A DNA stretch of 25,464 nt from UBA6770 sp965660875 (GCA_965660875.1 CBFIBQ010000040.1:1-25464), one strand, 5' to 3'. Counted from the first letter of the stretch, positions 7,801 through 16,535 are shown. Numbers and translations: made by a program. Notes: generated by a model not told the origin, from the sequence alone.

Positions 7801-9029
7801 AGAAATATATTCTATTTACACTTTCAATTTTGGGTTTTACTCTTTCGGTAAGTGCCCAATCACTGGACGACTATTTTAAAATGGCAGCAGATAGTAATCC
7901 AGGTTTGCAGGCCAAGTACAAGTCTTTTGAAGCTGCTATGCAACGTGTAACTCAAGTGAGCAGTTTACCTGACCCAAACCTTTCCTTTGGGTATTTTATA
8001 TCTCCAGTTGAAACACGAGTAGGCCCACAACGTGCTCGATTTTCCCTAACTCAAATGTTTCCGTGGTTTGGAACACTAAAAGCACAAGAAGATGCAGCTA
8101 CCTTGTTTGCTGAAGCAAAATTTCAAGTGTTTTTGGATGCCCGTAACAAGCTATTTTATCAAGTTTCAGCTGCGTATTACCCACTTTACGAATTGCAACA
8201 GTTAATTGAGATAGAAAACGAGAATGTGGAAATATTACAATCGTACAAAACCATTTCTACCGTTCAATTTCGAAACGATAAGGGGTCCATGGTGGATGTT
8301 CTAAGAGTGGATATTATGCTAAAAGATGCAATTACCAATTTGTCTATTCTCAAGCAGAAAAAAAAGCCATTAACAGCCCAATTCAATAAACTGTTAAATC
8401 GAAATGAAAATGAAGTTGTACAAATTCAAGATTCAATAGAAGTATCGGGTATTGATGAGAATTACCGCAAAGACTCAATGTTGGTTTCTCACCCTTTGTT
8501 AGAGGAACTAAACTTAAAAGTAAAAGCAAGCGAGGCGCAGGAAAAAGCTTCAAATAAACAAGGGCTTCCAAAATTTGGTGTTGGATTAGATTATGTTTTG
8601 GTCGATAAAAGAACTGATGTTTCAATACCCGACAATGGAAAGGATGTTATCATGCCTATGGCTACTATGAGTATTCCCATTTTCAGAGGCAAATATAAAT
8701 CGGCCCAAAAAGAAGCCATCCTTATGCAAGAGTCATACACTTTGCAAAAAGAAGAAGTATCAAATAGTCTTATTGCTTCGTATAACATGGTTTCCTTTAA
8801 AATTCAAAAACAACTTGAACTAATCCAATTATACGAGTTGCAAATTCAAGAGTCTAAACAGTCACTGAATCTTCTTTATTCGGCTTACGCCAATTCAGGG
8901 AAAGATTTTGAAGAGGTATTAAGGATGCAGCAACAAATTTTGAAATATCAAAAATTGAGAGCTTCTGCTGAGGCAAATTACAATACGGCCATAGCAGAAC
9001 TAGATTATATCACAGCTAAAACAATGTAA
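7797..9029 (+). CDS. TolC/CusC-type outer-membrane efflux protein
   Basis: A 410-residue protein with a signal peptide (MKKYILFTLSILGFTLSVSA, cleavage after about residue 20) followed by two repeats of the outer-membrane efflux protein fold, rich in long amphipathic helices. It would form the outer-membrane channel of the RND system. The ATG at 7797 overlaps the RND stop codon (ATGA), giving translational coupling; an earlier in-frame start at 7761 would lie inside the RND gene and bury the signal peptide. No lipobox cysteine is seen, unlike E. coli CusC, which is a lipoprotein. Confidence 0.9.
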   Translation: MKKYILFTLSILGFTLSVSAQSLDDYFKMAADSNPGLQAKYKSFEAAMQRVTQVSSLPDPNLSFGYFISPVETRVGPQRARFSLTQMFPWFGTLKAQEDAATLFAEAKFQVFLDARNKLFYQVSAAYYPLYELQQLIEIENENVEILQSYKTISTVQFRNDKGSMVDVLRVDIMLKDAITNLSILKQKKKPLTAQFNKLLNRNENEVVQIQDSIEVSGIDENYRKDSMLVSHPLLEELNLKVKASEAQEKASNKQGLPKFGVGLDYVLVDKRTDVSIPDNGKDVIMPMATMSIPIFRGKYKSAQKEAILMQESYTLQKEEVSNSLIASYNMVSFKIQKQLELIQLYELQIQESKQSLNLLYSAYANSGKDFEEVLRMQQQILKYQKLRASAEANYNTAIAELDYITAKTM

Positions 9030-9031
9030 TC

Positions 9032-11044
9032 ATGGAACACGCTGAACATAAACACAAACATTCAGAGCATAAACATAATGATGGCTCTCACCATGATCAT
9101 CATGCGCATATGATTGAAGATTTTAAAAAACGCTTTTGGGTTTCGTTATTCATAATGCTTCCAATAGTGGTGCTAGCTCCTATGATTCAAGGATTTTTAG
9201 GGTATGAGCTTCGATTTAACGGTGATCGATATGTTCAATTTGCGCTTTCGTCAATCCTATTTTTTTACGGAGGTTGGCCTTTTTTAACAGGATTAGTTGA
9301 TGAAGTGAAGAAGAAAAGCCCGGGCATGATGACCTTAATTGCCTTAGCTATATCAGTTGCATATTTCTACAGTTCTGCAGTTGTATTTATCATAGATGGT
9401 AAAATATTTTTCTGGGAACTCGCTAGTTTAATTGTCATCATGCTGTTGGGGCATTGGATTGAAATGAAATCTGTTATGGGAGCTTCAAATGCGCTACAAG
9501 AGCTTGCGAAAATGATGCCTTCAACAGCAAGAAGAATAAGTGCAGGTGGAGAACATGAAGATGTATCTATTTCAGACTTAAAAAGCAATGACATTATACT
9601 GGTAAGGCCCGGAGAAAAGGTACCAGCAGATGGCAGAGTTGTAGAGGGGGAAAGCCACGTAAATGAATCAATGCTTACTGGGGAATCAAAACCGGTATCT
9701 AAAAAGAAGGGAGATGAGGTGATAGGAGGCTCAGTCAATGACAAGGGCACTTTAAAAATTGAGGTTAAACACACTGGCAACGATTCCTATCTTTCAAAGG
9801 TTATTGGGTTGGTAAAAGAAGCACAAGAAACTAAATCTAAAACACAAAACTTAGCCGACAAAGCGGCAGCATGGTTGTTTTACATAGCACTGGGTGCGGG
9901 AATAAGTACACTGATAGTTTGGCTTGGGCTTGGAGCAGATTCTGAATATGCCTTGGAACGAATGGTAACGGTAATGATTATTTCATGCCCACACGCCTTG
10001 GGATTAGCAGTACCACTTGTTGTGGCGATTTCTACGGCTGTTTCTGCAAAAAACGGATTACTCATTAGAAACCGTACTGCATTTGAAAATGCCCGAAAAA
10101 TTACTTCTATTATTTTCGATAAAACGGGAACCTTAACTCAAGGTGATTTCGGTGTAACTCGATATAAATCAACAAGCGATACCATAAAGAATAATGAGTT
10201 GTTGCAAATAGCAGCTTCTGTAGAAAACAGTTCAGAACATCCCATTGCGGCAGGTATCGTTAGAAAAGCAAAAGCGGAAGGGCTCAAGCTGAAAGAACCG
10301 GAAAATTTCCAAAACATTACAGGTAAAGGCATTCAGGCGAACTTAAATGGTAAGGAAATTAAAATCGCAAGCCCTGGTATGTTGAAAGAATTGGATATTG
10401 TACCACCATCTGAATCGTTCAAAACCGATGATGAAACAGTAGTATTTATAATAATCGATAATAAACTTTCGGGTTTTATAGCCCTGGCTGATGAGATTCG
10501 TTCTGAATCTCTTGAAGCGGTTCAAACGCTAAAGTCAAGAGGGATAAAAATACTCATGGCCACCGGAGATAATCAACGGGTTGCCAAAGCAGTTAGCAAG
10601 CAACTGGAATTAGACGATTACTACGCTGAGGTTCTTCCAGAGGATAAGCAACGGATTATTCAAGAGCTACAGAACCAAGGTGAATTTGTGGCAATGACAG
10701 GCGATGGAGTTAATGATGCTCCTGCACTTGCTCAGGCTAATGTAGGTATTGCAGTAGGTTCAGGTACCGATGTTGCTGCGGAAACCGCAGACATCATTTT
10801 GGTTAACAGCAATCCTAAAGATATAAGCAATTTGATTCTATTTGGCACCGCTACCTACAAGAAAATGATGCAAAACCTCTGGTGGGCTGCAGGCTATAAC
10901 ATTATTGCGGTTCCTCTAGCTGCAGGAGTATTAGCGGGTGTAGGAATAATTCTGAGCCCAGCAGTTGGCGCAGTATTAATGAGTTTAAGCACGGTAATAG
11001 TGGCCATAAACGCTCAATTATTAAAAAAACAAATAAAAAAATAA
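9032..11044 (+). CDS. copB: CopB-type (P1B-3) copper-translocating P-type ATPase
   Basis: The 670-residue pump carries an N-terminal His-rich tail (11 His within residues 3-26) in place of CxxC HMA domains, as usual for CopB-type pumps. Core motifs are TGES (216-219), the membrane metal site CPH (319-321), the phosphorylated aspartate in DKTGT (363-367), SEHP (401-404), GDGVND (557-562) and MSLST (650-654) in the last membrane pair. CPH plus MSxST is the P1B-3 signature, linked to Cu(II)/Cu(I) or Ag export. It moves metal from cytoplasm to periplasm, where the RND system can collect it. It starts two bases after the TolC gene stop, placing it inside the efflux operon between the channel and adaptor genes. 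Confidence 0.93.
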   Translation: MEHAEHKHKHSEHKHNDGSHHDHHAHMIEDFKKRFWVSLFIMLPIVVLAPMIQGFLGYELRFNGDRYVQFALSSILFFYGGWPFLTGLVDEVKKKSPGMMTLIALAISVAYFYSSAVVFIIDGKIFFWELASLIVIMLLGHWIEMKSVMGASNALQELAKMMPSTARRISAGGEHEDVSISDLKSNDIILVRPGEKVPADGRVVEGESHVNESMLTGESKPVSKKKGDEVIGGSVNDKGTLKIEVKHTGNDSYLSKVIGLVKEAQETKSKTQNLADKAAAWLFYIALGAGISTLIVWLGLGADSEYALERMVTVMIISCPHALGLAVPLVVAISTAVSAKNGLLIRNRTAFENARKITSIIFDKTGTLTQGDFGVTRYKSTSDTIKNNELLQIAASVENSSEHPIAAGIVRKAKAEGLKLKEPENFQNITGKGIQANLNGKEIKIASPGMLKELDIVPPSESFKTDDETVVFIIIDNKLSGFIALADEIRSESLEAVQTLKSRGIKILMATGDNQRVAKAVSKQLELDDYYAEVLPEDKQRIIQELQNQGEFVAMTGDGVNDAPALAQANVGIAVGSGTDVAAETADIILVNSNPKDISNLILFGTATYKKMMQNLWWAAGYNIIAVPLAAGVLAGVGIILSPAVGAVLMSLSTVIVAINAQLLKKQIKK

Positions 11045-11045
11045 G

Positions 11046-12836
11046 ATGAAAAATATAAATAAGAAGACAGTAATCATTGCACTATGCACTTTGACGATTG
11101 GTCTTGCTCTTGGCTGGATGTTATTTGGAAAATCAAACGACAAAGTCAAAGAAGAACATAAGCACGAAACGAGTGATGCAGCTTCCGTTTGGACCTGCTC
11201 TATGCATCCTCAAATTCGGCAAAACGAACCCGGCGACTGTCCCATTTGCGGAATGGATTTAATACCGTTAGCTTCAGAACAGGGTGAAGAACAAGGCCCA
11301 ATGGCAATTAGTATGTCGCAAACCGCCATGCAATTGGCTCAAGTACAATCAATGGTAGTAGGTAAAAACGATGCACTTAAATCAATACGACTAAATGGTA
11401 AAGTGGAAACCGATGAGCGACTGTTATTCACTCAAGCCTCACACATTCCTGGTAGAATTGAAAAACTTGAAGTGAATTTTACTGGAGAGCTTATTTCCGA
11501 GGGTCAGGTTATAGCCTACGTTTATTCACCAGAGTTGGTAACTGCTCAAGAAGAACTCTTTGAGGCAAGGAAAATGAAAGAAAACCAACCAAGTCTGTAT
11601 CAGGGAGCGATAGAAAAATTAAAAAACTGGAAACTCTCTGAGCAACAGATTGAACATATCATTTCTTCTGAAGAGGTGGTAGAACAGTTTCCGATTCTTG
11701 CTAACGTATCAGGTCATGTTACCAAAAAGTTAGTCAATCTTGGAGATTACATCAAACAAGGTCAATCCATTTACGAAATTGCCGACTTATCCAAAGTGTG
11801 GGTTTTATTTGATGTATATGAATCGGACATAAATTGGATTAAGGGCGGTGAGTCAGTAGAATTTACGGTACAATCTGTTCCCGGTAAAACCTTTAATGGG
11901 GTAATAAGCTATCTCGATCCTGTGATTGACCCTAAAACCAGGGTTGCAAAAGCACGTTTGGAATATAATAACTCGAATCTACTTTTAAAACCTGAAATGT
12001 TTGCCAGTGGTACGATTAAAGCCAAAGTGGCTAGCAAAGACAAATATTTAACCGTTCCAAAAACTGCTGTTATGTGGACAGGTAAACGCTCCGTCGTTTA
12101 CATCATGTCTAACAACTCTAAAGGAGCAAGTTTTATGATGCGTGAAGTAAACCTTGGTCCGCAGCTAGGGGAGAGCTATATAATAGAATCAGGACTAGAA
12201 GCGGGTGAAGAAATTGCCACCAATGGTACATTTAGTATTGATGCCGCGGCTCAATTAGCGGGCAAGCCGAGCATGATGAATCCTGAAGGTGGAGTTGCCA
12301 TGACTGGACACAACCATGGTGGTTCTAATGATTCTAAAGCATCTACACCAACACAAACCAAAACCAAAACCAAGATTAAGGTTATAAAGACGAATGCCGA
12401 AACGAAGAAAGCTCTTGAACCAATATTTGACAATTATTTTGCAATGAAGAATGCTTTAACCGAGGATGATTTTGAAGCAGCTCAAAAAGCATCCATTGCC
12501 ATGAAAACAGTGTTGGGGAAGGTAAACATGAACTTGTTTAGAGGAGATGCGCACAAATCATGGATGGAACATTCTTCCTCTTTAATAAATCATTTAAAAC
12601 ATGTAGAACACATTAGCGACATTATTGCGCTTAGAAAGAGTTTCATTCTTATATCTAATTCCATGTTGGCAATCTCGAAAACCTTTAATCCTCTTACCGA
12701 TACAATATATATTCAGCATTGTCCAATGGCAGATAAGGGTAGAGGAGCCTCTTGGTTAAGCCTCTCGGAAAAGATATTAAATCCATATTTCGGGTCAGAA
12801 ATGTTAGAATGTGGAGAGGTAAAACAGAAAATATAA
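11046..12836 (+). CDS. cusB: CusB-type RND adaptor with heavy-metal-binding and DUF3347 domains
   Basis: This 596-residue periplasmic adaptor links the RND pump to the channel. A membrane anchor or signal (residues 8-27) is followed by a His-containing stretch and a heavy-metal-binding domain (49-73: CSMHP, then CPICGM) known from CusB relatives. Residues about 90-405 are the lipoyl, hairpin and beta-barrel core of a membrane fusion protein. A linker (about 410-450) with GHNHGG and a KTKTKTKIK run leads to a C-terminal DUF3347 domain (about 452-596) ending in HCPMADKG and MLECG. It begins one base after the ATPase stop. The DUF3347 part is closely related to the separate protein encoded next, and probably binds copper through its Cys/Met residues; that role is inferred. 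Confidence 0.92.
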   Translation: MKNINKKTVIIALCTLTIGLALGWMLFGKSNDKVKEEHKHETSDAASVWTCSMHPQIRQNEPGDCPICGMDLIPLASEQGEEQGPMAISMSQTAMQLAQVQSMVVGKNDALKSIRLNGKVETDERLLFTQASHIPGRIEKLEVNFTGELISEGQVIAYVYSPELVTAQEELFEARKMKENQPSLYQGAIEKLKNWKLSEQQIEHIISSEEVVEQFPILANVSGHVTKKLVNLGDYIKQGQSIYEIADLSKVWVLFDVYESDINWIKGGESVEFTVQSVPGKTFNGVISYLDPVIDPKTRVAKARLEYNNSNLLLKPEMFASGTIKAKVASKDKYLTVPKTAVMWTGKRSVVYIMSNNSKGASFMMREVNLGPQLGESYIIESGLEAGEEIATNGTFSIDAAAQLAGKPSMMNPEGGVAMTGHNHGGSNDSKASTPTQTKTKTKIKVIKTNAETKKALEPIFDNYFAMKNALTEDDFEAAQKASIAMKTVLGKVNMNLFRGDAHKSWMEHSSSLINHLKHVEHISDIIALRKSFILISNSMLAISKTFNPLTDTIYIQHCPMADKGRGASWLSLSEKILNPYFGSEMLECGEVKQKI

Positions 12837-12882
12837 TAACAAGTATTGTAGTAAATGCGATTTTAAAATATACAAATACATT

Positions 12883-13410
12883 ATGGAAACAATGAGAAAA
12901 AACACATCAAAACTGGCCATGATATTTGCAATTGGGCTTGCAGCAACTAGTGCACCGTACGTTCATGCACAGGTAAACTCGCAATCAGAACTAACTGAAC
13001 ATACCGACATTAACCAGGAGTCAGTTAATAAAGTACTAAACTATTATTTGGAAATAAAAGAAGCCTTAGTACAAACAAACGGAGAAGATGCAAGCAATTC
13101 AGCCAAAAAGTTAGTTAGAATATTGGGTGATAAAAAGGGCGAATTGGCAAAGAAAATACGCCTAGATGCAGAGCATATTTCCGAAACCAATGATGTAGGT
13201 CATCAGCGGGATCATTTCAATTCACTTTCAGAGAACATTTATACCCTAATAAAAGCAACCAGGGCAAATGAGGGTAAATTATACTGGCAATTTTGTCCAA
13301 TGGCAATGGACAACAAAGGGGCTTATTGGCTAAGTGATGAAAAACAAGTCAAAAACCCATATTTCGGAGATAAAATGCTGCATTGTGGTAGAGTAAAAGA
13401 AGAAATATAA
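12883..13410 (+). CDS. Secreted DUF3347 protein, probable periplasmic copper-binding protein
   Basis: A 175-residue protein with a signal peptide (cleavage after HAQ, residue 30) and one DUF3347 domain (about 45-175). It shares with the adaptor's C-terminus the pattern CPMA (138-141), G-AYWLS, NPYFG and ML-CG (165-169), and the two proteins end almost alike (RVKEEI against EVKQKI). The conserved Cys138, Met140, Met165 and Cys168 are candidate metal ligands. It may act as a soluble copper carrier for the RND system, a role filled by CusF in enterobacteria; this is inference. It lies 46 bases after the adaptor gene and is probably its last operon partner. A second ATG three codons in (12892) is an alternative start. 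Confidence 0.85.
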   Translation: METMRKNTSKLAMIFAIGLAATSAPYVHAQVNSQSELTEHTDINQESVNKVLNYYLEIKEALVQTNGEDASNSAKKLVRILGDKKGELAKKIRLDAEHISETNDVGHQRDHFNSLSENIYTLIKATRANEGKLYWQFCPMAMDNKGAYWLSDEKQVKNPYFGDKMLHCGRVKEEI

Positions 13411-13549
13411 ATCGAGAGGATGAAGACAGGTTGAAAAAACGGGAGTATCTCCTAAACTGCTTAGATATTGAAATTATTTTAACCAGTTTATCTACCAGTT
13501 GTTAGTTGGAGTCATTTCCTTCGTTCATACTCAGCAAAACAGATGGATT

Positions 13550-14128
13550 ATGAAACACTCAAATTTAATTACTGAAGAATTTAAGATTAAAGGAATGATT
13601 TGCAGCCGTTGCCTGAAAGTTCTTGACAAAGAGCTAAAAGCAACAGGGGCAGAAGTTGTTGATATACAACTTGGCAAAATTGTAATTCGTTACCGCCCTA
13701 CCAAAATAGATAAGTCTTTGATTGAACAAATTATTCAGGAAAACGAGTTTGAAATCATCTTGGACAAGGAAAGTATTCTTGCTGAGCAAATAAAAAGATG
13801 GATAATTATCTATATGTGGAAAACAGAACAAAAGGAAAAGCTCTCCGATTATCTAACAAAAAAACTCAACACAAATTATGAGACGCTAAGCAGAGCATTT
13901 TCAAACACATTTGAGAAAACCATAGAGCGTTACAGTATTTTACTTAAGATGGAACGAACCAAAGAATTAATAGAGGATGGTGAATTCAACTTCAGTGAAA
14001 TTGCTTACCAAATGGGATATCAGAATCTATCAGCTTTATCGAGACAATTTAAAAGAGAGACTGGAATAACCATGAAAATGTACAGAAGTGAAGGTATCAG
14101 TAAAAGGATACCACTTGACAAAATATGA
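13550..14128 (+). CDS. HMA-domain/AraC-type transcriptional regulator, copy 2
   Basis: This 192-residue protein has the same architecture as the product of 29-589: an HMA-like domain (about 8-72) with MICSRC (Cys18, Cys21), then an AraC DNA-binding domain (about 95-180) with LSDYLTKKLN and FSEIAYQMGYQNLSALSRQF. The two proteins also finish alike (PLDKI and GLDEI). The ATG at 13550 is preferred over a TTG at 13499 because the HMA domain normally starts within ten or so residues of the N-terminus and the extra residues fit nothing. Sequence divergence between the copies suggests separate targets or metals. Inferred role: metal-responsive control of the copper island, of the downstream envelope genes, or both. 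Confidence 0.82.
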   Translation: MKHSNLITEEFKIKGMICSRCLKVLDKELKATGAEVVDIQLGKIVIRYRPTKIDKSLIEQIIQENEFEIILDKESILAEQIKRWIIIYMWKTEQKEKLSDYLTKKLNTNYETLSRAFSNTFEKTIERYSILLKMERTKELIEDGEFNFSEIAYQMGYQNLSALSRQFKRETGITMKMYRSEGISKRIPLDKI

Positions 14129-14174
14129 TAACTTAAAAAGCATAAATGGTAATGACAAAGACTAGAATGAGGAA

Positions 14175-14182
14175 TAACTTCG
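14175..14182 (+). promoter_or_regulatory. Weak -7-like element upstream of the unknown secreted protein gene
   Basis: TAACTTCG matches TAnnTTTG at all but one base and ends four bases before the ATG at 14187, the same placement as the elements at 17-24 and 3456-3463. No -33 element is visible. Chance is possible. Confidence 0.2.
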
Positions 14183-14186
14183 AAAG

Positions 14187-14804
14187 ATGTTTAAGGTAAC
14201 ACATTTTTTTAAATCACTCCCAATTATTGGAATAAATGACACATTTACGAAAGTATCAATAAAAATAAAGTTCATAGCTTTTGTTGCTTTATTGCTAAAT
14301 ATTTGGTCAAACTGTAAAGCTCAGGAGCTTTATGGAACGAGTCAGGGTACTATACAAATCATGGGTGTATTGAATGATTCTACGATAACTGCTGTGAGCA
14401 AAGAATTAGTTTTTTATCTCAATCACGAAACTGCTGAATTTGAACTAAAATTAAAAAAATCTACTCTAACAACGGGTGTAGATTCGTTAGACAGCAAGCT
14501 AAAAAAATTAGAGGATGATGTGTTTGTTTATAAAGGAAATCTTGGAATCGATTATATAGAAACTAAAAGTCACCCAACCCAAAATTTTGAAGTAGAAGGG
14601 TATTTGATATGTGCTCCTCATAACGAAGGTATCTTAGGTAGGGGGCGCCTTGAACACATTTTCGGAGATTTTTATTCATGTATTCTAAATATGAGTTTTC
14701 ATATAAGTTTAATGGATATAGGTCTGAATATTGAATTACAAAATTTAGATGATAAGGTGCATGTAGAAATAATACACGCTGTGCTTAAGAGAGTGAATGA
14801 TTAA
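14187..14804 (+). CDS. Secreted protein of unknown function, faintly YceI-like
   Basis: I do not recognise this 205-residue protein with certainty. A hydrophobic stretch at about 27-42 followed by NCKAQ looks like a signal peptide cleaved near residue 46, though it is preceded by an unusually long 26-residue N-region with no later Met to start from. The mature part is rich in beta strands; segments such as FELKLKKSTLTTGVDSLDSK and ETKSHPTQNFEVEGYL, with a late VHVEIIHAVL strand, recall the strand order and the short hydrophobic-acid motifs of YceI proteins, a member of which is encoded at 16536-17126. The YceI resemblance is weak and unverified. It follows the second regulator by 58 bases. 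Confidence 0.65.
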   Translation: MFKVTHFFKSLPIIGINDTFTKVSIKIKFIAFVALLLNIWSNCKAQELYGTSQGTIQIMGVLNDSTITAVSKELVFYLNHETAEFELKLKKSTLTTGVDSLDSKLKKLEDDVFVYKGNLGIDYIETKSHPTQNFEVEGYLICAPHNEGILGRGRLEHIFGDFYSCILNMSFHISLMDIGLNIELQNLDDKVHVEIIHAVLKRVND

Positions 14805-14919
14805 GAATATAAATGATTCTTAGCAGAAATGTGGAATACAAAATTGGAAAGAGTTGGAAGCATCGCAGGCGGAGCAACCGTGTGCGATTTTCGATGGAAA
14901 GTTCAACCAATATAAGAAA

Positions 14920-16275
14920 ATGTTTGATACCGAAAAAAGAACCCTTAAATCTCTTAGTATCTACCTACAAAAATTGGTGGAAGGCAAATTATGGCTCAAA
15001 GTTATAATTGCGCTGATAATCGGTGTGGGTTTTGGAATACTGATTAGTCCCAGTATGGGTTGGGTTACGGAAAGTTTATCTCGATCAATAGGAAGCTGGC
15101 TAGTATTACCTGGCAAGCTGTTTCTAAAACTGGTACAAATGATTATGATTCCTCTGATATTCGCGTCCATCATTAGGGGAATAGCCAGCAATGATGAAGA
15201 CCAACTTCGTAAAATGGGGTTAGGTGTTGTGGTCTATTTCGTTTTTACCACTACAATATCCATCATTATAGGAACGGTAATTACGAGTCTCATAAAACCC
15301 GGTAACTTAATTCATGAGCAATCAAAAGAAGAACATAGTGCGGTTTTGTCCAACACTACCATGGGGAGTAATTCTTCTCCTTTATGGGGCGATATTCCCA
15401 CCGCAATTTCAGAATTGTTACCCGATAATCCCCTAGCCTCAATGGTGACCGGGGAAATGCTTTCCATTGTCATTTTTACCATAATTATTGGAATTGCTCT
15501 TACAACACTTTCCAAATCCATGCAACAACCAATAATGGACTTATTGGGTGCAATACAGGAAATTTGTATGACCGTAGTTCGGTGGGCTATGAAAATTGTG
15601 CCCTTGGCAGTATTCGGGCTAATGGCTCAGTTAAGTTCAAGTATTGGAGTAAACTCATTGACCGGTATAGGTCTTTACTTTACTGTAGTGTTGCTAGGGC
15701 TTTTTCTGCTGCTGTGCATTTACCTACTCATTGTAGCTGTTATTGGAAAAACCAACCCTTTTGAATTCCTTAAAAAAATACGTGATGTGCAGTTATTAGC
15801 CTTTTCGACAACTAGCTCAGCAGCGGTTATGCCACTTTCACTAAAAACAGCCGAAGATAAGCTCAAAGTCAATCCATCTATAAGCAACTTCATCATTCCA
15901 ATAGGCGCAACTATAAACATGGATGGAACAGCAATTTACCAGTGCATTACCACTCTATTTATTGCACAAGCTTATGGACTGGAAATGAGCGTACTCAATG
16001 TCGTAATCGTAATGGTAACCATAGTAGCGGCTTCAATTGGGACACCAGCCATTCCCGGTGGTGGAGTTGTCATACTTGCTTCGGTATTGCAAGGTGCAGG
16101 TATTCCTACGGAGGGCATAGTTATCATTATTGGTGTAGAAAGAATATTAGGAATGTTCCGAACGGCAATTAACGTAACCGGAGATTTGACCGCTTGTATG
16201 GTATTTAATAAATGGAGACAAAATACCTTGAAGTCAAATAAGGTTACTGAAAGTCAATTAATTGTAAACGCGTAG
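14920..16275 (+). CDS. Dicarboxylate/amino acid:cation symporter (DAACS/SLC1 family)
   Basis: A 451-residue membrane protein with the SLC1 (GltPh/DctA) fold: eight membrane helices and two re-entrant hairpins. Diagnostic motifs are TTSSAAVMP (hairpin 1, 297-305), NMDGT (333-337, the sodium-site loop of helix 7), GTPAIPGGGV (hairpin 2, 374-383) and ERILGMFRTAINVTGD (407-422, helix 8). It imports an anionic substrate with sodium or protons. In helix 8 the substrate-carboxylate arginine is present (Arg414), but the residue that binds the amino group in GltPh (Asp394) aligns with Gly411, which points to a dicarboxylate or similar acid and not an amino acid. The ATG at 14920 is preferred to the TTG at 14854, whose extra 22 residues match nothing. 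Confidence 0.88.
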   Translation: MFDTEKRTLKSLSIYLQKLVEGKLWLKVIIALIIGVGFGILISPSMGWVTESLSRSIGSWLVLPGKLFLKLVQMIMIPLIFASIIRGIASNDEDQLRKMGLGVVVYFVFTTTISIIIGTVITSLIKPGNLIHEQSKEEHSAVLSNTTMGSNSSPLWGDIPTAISELLPDNPLASMVTGEMLSIVIFTIIIGIALTTLSKSMQQPIMDLLGAIQEICMTVVRWAMKIVPLAVFGLMAQLSSSIGVNSLTGIGLYFTVVLLGLFLLLCIYLLIVAVIGKTNPFEFLKKIRDVQLLAFSTTSSAAVMPLSLKTAEDKLKVNPSISNFIIPIGATINMDGTAIYQCITTLFIAQAYGLEMSVLNVVIVMVTIVAASIGTPAIPGGGVVILASVLQGAGIPTEGIVIIIGVERILGMFRTAINVTGDLTACMVFNKWRQNTLKSNKVTESQLIVNA

Positions 16276-16535
16276 CTCCCATAATATTGAACACAATGGT
16301 CATTAAACATAAAGAAATAAAAGTAAGGTTAGTGCAATTTGGCAAGCAACCAAATTTATCGAAATCGATTCCTTATGACCATGATTATCAATACTCAATG
16401 ATGTTATTTCAATGGATCTATCATAACCTAAAATCAAGGTTTAGCTTAAGAGTTCTGGCAATTCAAATTAGAAATCTGGCAGATATTATCGAGAGTGAAT
16501 TTCAATGTATTCATCAGAATGAAAGAAACACGAAA
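16276..16535 (+). other. Gap before the YceI gene, with an open frame of unclear status
   Basis: From ATG 16296 (or TTG 16287) the frame stays open for 80-83 codons and runs in phase into the YceI gene. The encoded residues are charged, with a HNLKSRFSLRVLAIQIRNLA stretch, and match no family I know. As an N-terminal extension it would place the YceI signal peptide in the middle of the protein, so it is more likely untranslated, a leader peptide, or a gene remnant. Confidence 0.35.

Noticed and set aside
9367..9780. 137-codon minus-strand open frame inside the ATPase gene
   Set aside because: Antisense shadow of a strongly conserved coding region; its translation is low-complexity Ser/Leu/Pro-rich.
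13441..13453. GGGAG-TAT-CTCCT hairpin as operon terminator
   Set aside because: The stem is five pairs at most, the loop three bases, and no T-tract follows.
13499..13549. N-terminal extension of the second HMA-AraC protein from a TTG
   Set aside because: The 17 added residues match nothing, and the ATG at 13550 places the HMA domain as in the first copy.
14829..14915. 28-codon ORF starting MWNTKLERVGSIAGG before the symporter
   Set aside because: Too short, no family recognised and no ribosome-binding or promoter signal.
14854..14919. 22-residue extension of the symporter from a TTG
   Set aside because: No similarity to SLC1 N-termini; ATG 14920 gives a normal length.
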